DNA of 7,161 bases from Bradyrhizobium sp. (lineage in GTDB: Bacteria > Pseudomonadota > Alphaproteobacteria > Rhizobiales > Xanthobacteraceae). The notes below the pieces were generated by a model. The model did no database searches and was not told the origin of the DNA. It worked only from the letters and a program-made list of their open reading frames with translations. Positions within the stretch are counted from its first letter, which is position 1; every line of letters starts with the position of its first letter. Positions 1 through 5,671 of this stretch are shown in pieces. Where the stretch lies: NCBI GenBank assembly GCA_025960445.1, contig JAICIT010000124.1, forward strand, positions 1 to 7,161. The letters run 5' to 3'. Made by a program: the position numbers and the translations under genes.

Positions 1-1
1 C

Positions 2-589
2 GACACCGTGGTCGCCTCGCTATCGCACTACGCGCAGATTTATCTGGTCAGCGGCAACACGCCGCCGCGTCGCGGCACTTGGGGCAATGGCGGCATGCCT
101 GCCGGCGTGTTTCGCTGCACCGACGGCGAGTTGATGCTGGTTGTCGGCAATGACGCGCAGTTCGCGCGAACCTGCGCCGTTCTGGGCAAACCGGAGCTGG
201 CGAGCGATCCGAAGTTCATCAAGAACAACGATCGCGTCGTGCATGGCAAGGAAATCATGGCAATCTTCGCCGGACTGTTCCTGAAGCAGAAAGTGTCGCA
301 CTGGCTCGGAGAACTGGAGAAAGCCGGCATTCCCTGTGGCCCGGTCAATGACTTCGCACAAGTCTTCGCGGACAAGCACGTGCGCGAGCGCGGCATCGAG
401 ATCAAAGTCAATCACCCCTTTGAACCCGAGCTGTCACTGATCCGAAATCCGATTACGTTTTCCGGCACGCCGGTGAAGGAATACAGAGCGCCGCCGCTGC
501 TCGGTCAGGATACGAAAGACGTGCTGACGTCGAAACTCGGCTACGACGATGTGAAACTCGAGGCGCTCAGGAAGCAGCGGATTATCTAG
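2..589 (+). CDS. CaiB/BaiF family III CoA-transferase, C-terminal part (5' end outside window)
   Basis: The frame is open from the left edge, so this is the last ~195 residues of a protein that normally has about 400. The visible part matches the C-terminal half of family III CoA-transferases. A GTWGNGGMPAGVFRCTDGE-like stretch begins near window residue 25. It is followed by a GNDAQF segment, a LASDPKF/NNDRV segment (the usual 'D-P-x-F, N-x-x-R' signature), and GIPCGPVNDFAQVFADKHV followed by RERG, the family's substrate-domain signature. Family members move CoA between an acyl-CoA donor and a carboxylic acid through an aspartyl-CoA thioester. That catalytic Asp lies upstream and cannot be checked here. 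The GTG at 8 is internal, not a start. The stop TAG is at 587-589, and modA begins 52 bases later on the same strand. Substrate is unknown; a link to the acyl-CoA dehydrogenase operon further right is only a guess. Confidence 0.92.
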   Translation, partial: DTVVASLSHYAQIYLVSGNTPPRRGTWGNGGMPAGVFRCTDGELMLVVGNDAQFARTCAVLGKPELASDPKFIKNNDRVVHGKEIMAIFAGLFLKQKVSHWLGELEKAGIPCGPVNDFAQVFADKHVRERGIEIKVNHPFEPELSLIRNPITFSGTPVKEYRAPPLLGQDTKDVLTSKLGYDDVKLEALRKQRII

Positions 590-632
590 GGCGTGAATCC
601 GTCACCGACGACCGAACGTTAACAGCGCGCAC

Positions 633-638
633 GGAGAG
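633..638 (+). promoter_or_regulatory. Ribosome binding site of modA
   Basis: GGAGAG lies 3 bases before the ATG at 642 and 6 bases before the second ATG at 645. The tandem ATG ATG leaves the exact start uncertain by one codon; the spacing slightly favours the second. Confidence 0.6.
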
Positions 639-641
639 TGT

Positions 642-1430
642 ATGATGCATCGCGTTGGCGTAATCTTCGCTGCTTTCATCATCGTGTTTGGGGCGCTCTG
701 TTCGCCTGCTGCCGCGCAGGAGAAAAGCATCACCGTGTTCGCCGCGGCTTCGATGAAGAACGCGCTCGACGAGCTCGATACGGCTTACACCAAAAAGACC
801 GGCGTCAAGGTCACCGCGAGCTATGCCGCCAGCTCGGCATTGGCGAAACAGATCGAACAGGGCGCACCGGCTGACGTGTTCATTTCAGCCGATAGCGACT
901 GGATGGATTACGCCGCCGCAAAGAACAGCATCGATCGGCAGACCCGCGTCAATCTGCTCGGCAACAGCTTGGTCCTGATAGCGCCAAAGGATTCCAAAAT
1001 CGACGATGTGAATATTGGACCGGGCTTCGATCTGGCCAAGCTGGCGGGCGACGGCAGGATCGCAACCGGCGATGCCAAAGCCGTGCCGGTCGGCAAATAC
1101 GCCAAGGCGGCGCTGGAGAAACTCGGTTCATGGCAAGCGGCCGAACCAAAGTTCGCAATGGCGGAGAATGTGCGCGCCGCACTGACGCTGGTGGCGCGCG
1201 GGGAAGCTGCGCTCGGGGTTGTCTATGCCACCGACGCCAAAGTCGAACCCGGCGTAAAAGCGGTCGGCACCTTTCCGGCGGACTCTCATCCGGCGATCAT
1301 CTATCCGGTCGCGGCGACGACAACAGCAAAGCCGGCGGCCTCCGATTACCTCGCCTTCCTGCGCTCGACCGTGGCCAAGATGATCTTTGAAAAAGCCGGG
1401 TTCAAGTTCCTGGTCAGCCCGTCGAGTTGA
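642..1430 (+). CDS. modA: ModA, periplasmic molybdate-binding protein of an ABC transporter
   Basis: This 262-residue protein binds molybdate (and usually tungstate) in the periplasm and delivers it to the ModBC transporter for molybdenum cofactor synthesis. A signal peptide is clear: a short basic start (MMHR), a hydrophobic core at residues 5-20, and a cleavage site AAA|Q after residue 25. The mature part starts with the family motif TVFAAASMKNAL (31-42). It continues with YAASSALAKQIEQGAPADVF and ISADSDWMDY (61-90), AVPVGKYAK (147-155), AENVRAAL (174-181) and GVVYATDA (192-199). With a constant offset of 25, the ligand positions I recall for E. coli ModA (S12, S39, A125, V152, Y170) fall on S37, S64, V150, V177 and Y195, so the site looks intact; V150 replaces the Ala, which contacts through backbone. 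The length is normal for the family. No modB or modC follows on this strand within the window; the next gene is on the opposite strand and appears foreign. Confidence 0.95.
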   Translation: MMHRVGVIFAAFIIVFGALCSPAAAQEKSITVFAAASMKNALDELDTAYTKKTGVKVTASYAASSALAKQIEQGAPADVFISADSDWMDYAAAKNSIDRQTRVNLLGNSLVLIAPKDSKIDDVNIGPGFDLAKLAGDGRIATGDAKAVPVGKYAKAALEKLGSWQAAEPKFAMAENVRAALTLVARGEAALGVVYATDAKVEPGVKAVGTFPADSHPAIIYPVAATTTAKPAASDYLAFLRSTVAKMIFEKAGFKFLVSPSS

Positions 1431-1440
1431 TGGTTGAGTT

Positions 1441-1484
1441 CGATCCGATGGATCGCCCACGTGTCGAGAACTGACGACAGTTTC
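1441..1484 (+). terminator. Tandem small hairpins just after modA (possible terminator or mRNA end)
   Basis: Ten bases after the modA stop there is a perfect 6-bp stem, CGATCC (1441-1446) with GGATCG (1450-1455) around a 3-base loop. A second stem pairs AACTG (1469-1473) with CAGTT (1478-1482) and is followed by TTTC. Neither has a proper T-tract, so this is a weak call. Together they could mark the end of the modA transcript. Confidence 0.25.
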
Positions 1485-1562
1485 ATCATCGCCGAAGCTC
1501 GGACGGAATCGCTGGTACTAATCTCCAAGATCATCCCGGGGTATCGCAAGAAACGAGAAGGC

Positions 1563-1579
1563 ATTCGCGGAATTTTTTT
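1563..1579 (+). terminator. Weak terminator-like hairpin with T-run between modA and the SIR2 gene
   Basis: ATTC (1563-1566) pairs with GAAT (1570-1573) around a GCG loop, followed by an unbroken run of T to 1579. The stem is only 4 bp, so stability is low. Its orientation would stop + strand transcription from modA before it runs antisense into the SIR2-like gene. The 150 bases from 1431 to 1580 hold no convincing gene. Confidence 0.25.
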
Positions 1580-1580
1580 G

Positions 1581-3356
1581 CTACATCCAGCGCAGGCGAG
1601 CGGCCATGCTCCTGAAATTCTGCGCATACAGGATCAATGAATCGCCATCACCGTTCGCAAACCCGGCTTTGGTCAACTCATCCTTCATCGGGCTCTTCAG
1701 TATATCCGCTAAAGCCTTCTCTGCATTTCGTTCATGCCAAAGTGACCTGCCCATCGGCATCCATGAAAATTCGCGGGCAGCAGCTGCGTTTAGAAGCGCA
1801 TCTTTTGTAGAACTTTCGAGATAAGCGAATGCCCCCAATATTTCGAAGCGCTCGAATAATAGCTCAAAATCGGGGGTTAAGGCGGTGAAGCTGCGTCCCC
1901 AATCTGCGAAGAGGCGGACCAGGTAATCACTGAAGGGTGTCTTGAGCTTTCGCTCCGGCTCAAATTGATTCCAGATGTCCCGTGCACCACCTTCCCAAGA
2001 ATGTGGAAACAACACTTCGATTGCTCGTTGCGGATTTCGATATTCATTGCTGATATGTAGTGAGAACAACTGGTGAAGGGTTTGCCAACGCTCGGCACGG
2101 GTAAGGCCCAGGCCATACGCCGCAAAAACAAGAACTGCGGGGTACAGACGGATATTCAAATAGTGATTAAGTCCTGAAGCTTGCTTTCGCGCATCATGAT
2201 GAAGATTCGTCAAAACGTCGGTCACAATCGACAGCTCGCTTCCGTCGCCCCACCGCCCGAGAACTCCTATCATTTGCGCCACTGGTTCAGTTATTGCCTC
2301 GTATCTATCACGGCGATTGCGAAGAGTTTCGATCGCCCAAGGCGCATTGGCTTCAAATTCGTCTGAATCGATCAGCCCCCGGATACTTTGGAGTTCCTGC
2401 TCAAAAAGGTCGTGAAGCTGTATTCGATGTTCCGATTTCCCCAGATAACGTTTCGCCGTACCAACGAGGAGCTCTATGCTATTCGGGTTCTGACGTTGAG
2501 AATGGGATAGGGTTTGGACACGTTCTCGTAACTTGGTAAAAAAATCGTCCGCGCTATTAATGGCAAATACACGGGCGCGCCGGTGATCGGCAAGTTCCTG
2601 TGCGACTGGCATCAGCGTTCCGCGAGCTGCCCAATAAATTGGGTACCGACGGTTCGGCGCCCTCAAGAACGCTGCACGCAGGGCATGGTCCCACTCTCCT
2701 GACCAACCACAAACAATCAATCCGTATTCGTCAAAGATGCGATCCAATAATGCATCATATTGCGGGGGGTATTTTGCTAGCTCCGAATCAATATTGAGAA
2801 GTCTGGCATCTTTGTAATCACCATGTAATTTCAAGATATAGCAATCGCTATGTGCCACCGGTTCCGCGCCGGCAAGCGCATCGACTGACGAAATAATCGT
2901 CGCTTCGATGCCCCTTTCGCGAAGCGCGTTTTCCAACAGTCGATCGAAGTTTGTCGTGATAACGACCCGAATAAAGCCATCCGCAATCAGATCGGCAATT
3001 GCTCGATGAGCTGCGGTCGGAAGCTTGCGGCTTTCCTCGCGGTCTTGAGCGTTTGGTTCAATGTAGGAATGCAGTATCGACCTGCGTTCTTCCTGGGACG
3101 ACGCAAGTTCTTCTAGTAATGTTGAATAGTTCGGTTCGACGCCGACACTCTTTCGATACCATTCTGCCCAATCGCCTTGGTTGCTTACGCCTTGAGTCAG
3201 TCCGACTCGCCGAATGAGATCTAGAGTGATTTCCCAACCTGTGGGGATGCCGGCCGCTCGTGACAACCCTGACCCGAGGAGTGCGGCGTACACGCCTTTG
3301 CTCTCGTAAAGCGAGAAAGCAAGTTGAGTTTCTATGTTTGAAAGTGACGGCGGCAT
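1581..3356 (-). CDS. SIR2-like NAD-binding protein, candidate anti-phage NADase, with unrecognised C-terminal domain
   Basis: With the start at 3356 the protein has 591 residues. Numbering here follows the longest frame (GTG at 3491, 636 residues). SIR2-fold motifs appear in order: LLGSGLSRAAGIPTGWE (71-87, nucleotide-binding loop), VVITTNFDRLLE (176-187), LKLHGDYKD (220-228) and LIVCGWSGEWDHAL (258-271). N181 and H223 sit where the catalytic Asn and His of NAD-cleaving sirtuins such as ThsA are found. Only four Cys occur (23, 42, 217, 261), so the zinc module of protein deacetylases is absent, which fits NADase-type SIR2 proteins of bacterial immunity. Residues ~340-636 look alpha-helical and match no domain I can name; they may sense the trigger or oligomerise. 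Start choice: the ATG at 3356 (Met46) lies ~15 residues before the fold begins and has a partial GTGAG site upstream; the GTG at 3491 and ATG at 3398 have none. The gene is AT-richer than its neighbours (~43% GC in two 60-base lines sampled, against 53-60% in three lines around it), suggesting transfer. Defence is inferred, not shown; the partners of multi-gene SIR2 systems (TIR, HerA, Argonaute) are not adjacent. Confidence 0.85.
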   Translation of the reverse strand: MPPSLSNIETQLAFSLYESKGVYAALLGSGLSRAAGIPTGWEITLDLIRRVGLTQGVSNQGDWAEWYRKSVGVEPNYSTLLEELASSQEERRSILHSYIEPNAQDREESRKLPTAAHRAIADLIADGFIRVVITTNFDRLLENALRERGIEATIISSVDALAGAEPVAHSDCYILKLHGDYKDARLLNIDSELAKYPPQYDALLDRIFDEYGLIVCGWSGEWDHALRAAFLRAPNRRYPIYWAARGTLMPVAQELADHRRARVFAINSADDFFTKLRERVQTLSHSQRQNPNSIELLVGTAKRYLGKSEHRIQLHDLFEQELQSIRGLIDSDEFEANAPWAIETLRNRRDRYEAITEPVAQMIGVLGRWGDGSELSIVTDVLTNLHHDARKQASGLNHYLNIRLYPAVLVFAAYGLGLTRAERWQTLHQLFSLHISNEYRNPQRAIEVLFPHSWEGGARDIWNQFEPERKLKTPFSDYLVRLFADWGRSFTALTPDFELLFERFEILGAFAYLESSTKDALLNAAAAREFSWMPMGRSLWHERNAEKALADILKSPMKDELTKAGFANGDGDSLILYAQNFRSMAARLRWM

Positions 3357-3495
3357 TTCGAACTCACAAAACCCGTTGTTACTCTCGAATAACGTCATAG
3401 CGCGGGCAGACTGCAACAACCCACAGCTTTTTCCCTGGCCTTGCGAGTTGAGTAATGCGGCTAAGTTGGCGGAAGCGGCCGAGGTTAGCACGCGA
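3357..3495 (-). promoter_or_regulatory. Gap between tetR and the SIR2-like gene; probable promoter of the latter
   Basis: If the SIR2-like protein starts at 3356, these 139 bases separate it from the tetR stop. Read on the - strand, TTGCAG followed after 17 bases by GTTATT is a poor sigma-70 type match. The frame stays open back to the GTG at 3491, only 4 bases from the tetR stop codon, so a longer N-terminus cannot be excluded. That stretch has no recognisable fold and no ribosome binding site before its GTG. Confidence 0.3.
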
Positions 3496-4167
3496 TTATG
3501 GCGCGCCCCGCGTTACAAGTTTGGCGGCTGGTTTTGTTTGCGTCTGGCGGCCCGTCAGCGCTTTTACCGAGACGGCAACGATGCGGTCGATGATCGTCCC
3601 GACGTCATCGAGATCGCACATTCCGTCGGACAATTTAGCCAGGCGCTCGCTGTCGCGGATGGTCTGGTGCGCCATCGCCAGTGCGAAATGCAATCCCCAG
3701 TAAAGATCGACCTCGCTGACCTCGGGCAGTGAGCGTCGCATCGCCGCGGCGAATTTGCGCAAATGATCTATCTCGCGATTTTTGATCCTGCGGATCGGCG
3801 GCACTGATTCAATCGAGGCCCGGATCATGAAACGTGACGCGGTCGAGCGCTCACGTTCCGGTCCGAGGCAGCCGCGCAGCGTCGGCCCGACCAGCGCGCG
3901 TAGAATGGAATCGATGCTGGCGCGGCCGCCGCCGGCTTCTTCGGCCAGCTTCAATTCGTTGAGCCGCTCGCGGTTGGTGGCGATGCTGCGGCTGACGAAC
4001 AGTTCGGCGATCAGCTCGTCCTTGGAGCCGAAATGATAATTCACTGCCGCCAGATTGACATCGGCCGCCGCCACGATGTCGCGCAGCGTGACGTCGCCGA
4101 ACCCGCGTTCGGCGTAAAGCCGCTCGGCGGCATGGAGGATCGCGGTCCTGGTCTGGTCCGACGCCAT
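3496..4167 (-). CDS. TetR-family transcriptional regulator, probable repressor of the divergent acyl-CoA operon
   Basis: This 223-residue protein is a typical TetR-family member. The N-terminal DNA-binding domain (residues 5-52) begins TRTAILHAAERLYAERGF, continues DVTLRDIVAAADVNLAAVNY with the helix-turn-helix at about 28-47, and ends HFGSKDELIAELF, a hallmark of the family. The C-terminal ligand and dimer domain (about 85-205) is helical and variable; its ligand cannot be read from the sequence, but the neighbours make an acyl-CoA or hydroxy-acid derivative plausible. The tail (206-223) is basic and probably disordered. The gene is divergent from the acyl-CoA dehydrogenase, with a 223-base shared region, the usual layout for a local repressor that also controls itself. 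The start ATG at 4167 has only a weak AGG eight bases upstream, inside a 10-bp palindrome. Base composition matches the right-hand operon, not the SIR2-like gene downstream. Confidence 0.92.
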   Translation of the reverse strand: MASDQTRTAILHAAERLYAERGFGDVTLRDIVAAADVNLAAVNYHFGSKDELIAELFVSRSIATNRERLNELKLAEEAGGGRASIDSILRALVGPTLRGCLGPERERSTASRFMIRASIESVPPIRRIKNREIDHLRKFAAAMRRSLPEVSEVDLYWGLHFALAMAHQTIRDSERLAKLSDGMCDLDDVGTIIDRIVAVSVKALTGRQTQTKPAAKLVTRGAP

Positions 4168-4170
4168 ATC

Positions 4171-4180
4171 ATAGGCCTAT
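4171..4180. promoter_or_regulatory. Perfect 10-bp palindrome over the tetR ribosome binding site
   Basis: ATAGGCCTAT is a perfect palindrome 3 bases upstream of the tetR start codon and contains its only AGG ribosome-binding match. It could be an autoregulatory operator. A 10-bp palindrome can also occur by chance, so this is tentative. Confidence 0.3.
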
Positions 4181-4192
4181 GCGCAAGCCGGG

Positions 4193-4230
4193 TTGCAATT
4201 CAAACAGTTGTATGAAACTATCGTTTTACA
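4193..4230 (+). promoter_or_regulatory. Candidate promoter and TetR operator of the acyl-CoA dehydrogenase operon
   Basis: AAAC (4215-4218) and GTTT (4223-4226) form an inverted repeat around TATC, with further symmetric matches at 4213/4228 and 4211/4230. This size is typical of a TetR-family operator. TTGCAA (4193-4198) and AACTAT (4216-4221), 17 bases apart, give a weak sigma-70-like pair whose -10 would lie inside the dyad, a geometry suited to repression. The remaining ~160 bases to the start of the dehydrogenase (4231-4390) are leader with no gene or riboswitch that I recognise. Confidence 0.35.
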
Positions 4231-4378
4231 GCGGAGAATGTCAATGCGCGGGCTTCGTGCAAGGCAATCCCGGCCAGGCGGCGGATAGCCGCAGCCGCGG
4301 TCCTCATCGGCAAGAATGGTCTTGCGGCGGAGGAACGGCGGAGAGACAGTGCCCGCAACGAATTTCAATCAGTGATGT

Positions 4379-4384
4379 GAGGAA
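4379..4384 (+). promoter_or_regulatory. Ribosome binding site of the acyl-CoA dehydrogenase gene
   Basis: GAGGAA sits 6 bases before the ATG at 4391. It supports that start over the in-frame ATG four codons later. Confidence 0.6.
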
Positions 4385-4390
4385 CGCCCA

Positions 4391-5629
4391 ATGGACTTCA
4401 ACATGTCTGACCGTCAGCGCGAATGGCTCAATCGAGTACAGTCGTTCATGCACAAGCACGTTCGGCCCGCCGTGCCGACCTATCGCCAGCAAGATGAGGC
4501 GGGCGCGCGCTGGAAGGTCATCCCGATCGTCGAGGAGCTGAAGAAAAAGGCGAGGGCGGAAGGTCTCTGGAACATGTTCATGCCGCCCTCGGCGCATGAG
4601 GACAACGAATTTCGCGGGGCCGGACTGACTAACCTCGAATACGCGCCGCTGGCTGAAGAGATGGGCCATATCGGTTGGGCCTCGGAAGTATTCAATTGTT
4701 CCGCGCCGGATACCGGCAACATGGAAGTGCTGATGCGTTACGGCACCAAGGAGCACAAGAAGAAGTGGCTACGTCCGTTGATGGACGGCGAAATTCGCTC
4801 GGCGTTCTTGATGACCGAGCCGGCAGTAGCGTCCTCCGATGCCACCAACATCGAAACGCGGATCGAAAAGGACGGCGACCATTACGTGATCAATGGCCGC
4901 AAATGGTGGTCATCGGGTGTCGGCGATCCGCGCTGCAAAATCGCTATCGTGATGGGCAAGACCGATCCGAAGGCGCCCCGCCATCAGCAGCAGTCGCAAG
5001 TTCTGGTGCCGCTCGATACCCCCGGCATCAAGGTGGAAAAATTGCTGCCGGTGTTCGGTTTCGATGACGCCCCCCACGGCCATGCCCAGGTGCTAATGGA
5101 GAACGTTCGCGTTCCCGCCAGCAACATCCTTCTCGGCGAGGGTAGGGGCTTTGAAATCGCCCAGGGCCGCCTCGGGCCCGGACGTATCCATCACTGCATG
5201 CGCACGATCGGAAAAGCCGAGGAAGCGTTGGAGAAGATGGTGAAACGGCTGTCGTCGCGCACGGCATTCGGCAAGAAGATCATCGAGTATTCGATCTGGG
5301 AGCAGCGCATCGCCGAAGCGCGCACCGAAATCGAGATGAACCGTCTGCTCTGCCTCAAGGCCGCCGACATGATGGACAAGGTTGGCAACAAGACCGCGCA
5401 GCTCGAAATCGCCATGATCAAGGTGGCGGCCCCTAATATGGCGCTCAAGATCATCGACAACGCCATTCAGGCGTTCGGCGCCGCCGGCGTCTCCGACGAT
5501 GCTGGCCTTGCGCGGGATTACGCCTCGATGCGCACGATGCGGCTCGCCGACGGGCCGGACGAGGTCCATAACCGCGCCATTGCCAGACTTGAACTTCGGA
5601 AGTATGCAAACGCTCCCACTACGCATTAG
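4391..5629 (+). CDS. Acyl-CoA dehydrogenase family protein, ACAD10/ACAD11-like
   Basis: This 412-residue flavoprotein of normal family length probably acts in the cytoplasm as an FAD-dependent homo-oligomer. The N-terminal helical domain covers about residues 5-135. The beta domain has the flavin signature [16 protein letters not shown] (139-154) and the [16 protein letters not shown] stretch (161-176). The C-terminal helical domain has [14 protein letters not shown] (261-274), [10 protein letters not shown] (288-297), [11 protein letters not shown] (360-370) and [17 protein letters not shown] (384-400). In ordinary acyl-CoA dehydrogenases such as MCAD the catalytic Glu sits in an EGT motif at this last position. 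Here the aligned residue is Asp387 of DGP, as I recall for the ACAD10/11 group. That group handles 4-hydroxyacyl-CoAs that have first been phosphorylated. The gene pairs with an APH-type kinase gene 42 bases downstream, which supports the same role. Substrate chain length cannot be read. The divergent TetR gene is the likely repressor. Confidence 0.93.
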   Translation: MDFNMSDRQREWLNRVQSFMHKHVRPAVPTYRQQDEAGARWKVIPIVEELKKKARAEGLWNMFMPPSAHEDNEFRGAGLTNLEYAPLAEEMGHIGWASEVFNCSAPDTGNMEVLMRYGTKEHKKKWLRPLMDGEIRSAFLMTEPAVASSDATNIETRIEKDGDHYVINGRKWWSSGVGDPRCKIAIVMGKTDPKAPRHQQQSQVLVPLDTPGIKVEKLLPVFGFDDAPHGHAQVLMENVRVPASNILLGEGRGFEIAQGRLGPGRIHHCMRTIGKAEEALEKMVKRLSSRTAFGKKIIEYSIWEQRIAEARTEIEMNRLLCLKAADMMDKVGNKTAQLEIAMIKVAAPNMALKIIDNAIQAFGAAGVSDDAGLARDYASMRTMRLADGPDEVHNRAIARLELRKYANAPTTH

Positions 5630-5646
5630 GGGAGCCAGGCGCTCCC
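5630..5646 (+). other. Intercistronic hairpin between the dehydrogenase and kinase genes
   Basis: Immediately after the dehydrogenase stop, GGGAGC (5630-5635) pairs with GCTCCC (5641-5646) around a 5-base loop. No T-run follows, so it is not a standard terminator. It could stabilise the upstream mRNA or set the ratio of the two proteins. Confidence 0.45.
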
Positions 5647-5660
5647 GCAATAATAATGAC

Positions 5661-5664
5661 GGAG
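5661..5664 (+). promoter_or_regulatory. Ribosome binding site that decides the GTG start of the kinase
   Basis: GGAG lies 7 bases before the GTG at 5672 and supports it as the start codon. Confidence 0.55.
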
Positions 5665-5671
5665 CGTCGTC

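Noticed and set aside
1434..1640. 68-codon + strand open frame after modA
   Set aside because: It has no ribosome binding site and no recognisable similarity, and its 3' third runs antisense into the SIR2-like gene. The opposite-strand frame over the same bases is equally featureless.
1423..3451. CGAGTTGA at 1423-1430 and again at 3444-3451 as a possible target-site duplication around the SIR2 gene
   Set aside because: An 8-base match in two regions of this size is easily due to chance, one copy overlaps the modA stop, and no element ends or inverted repeats accompany them.
3334..3732. 132-codon + strand open frame between the SIR2-like gene and tetR
   Set aside because: Most of it is antisense to tetR, which has a clear family match. 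The unique part has no recognisable domain.
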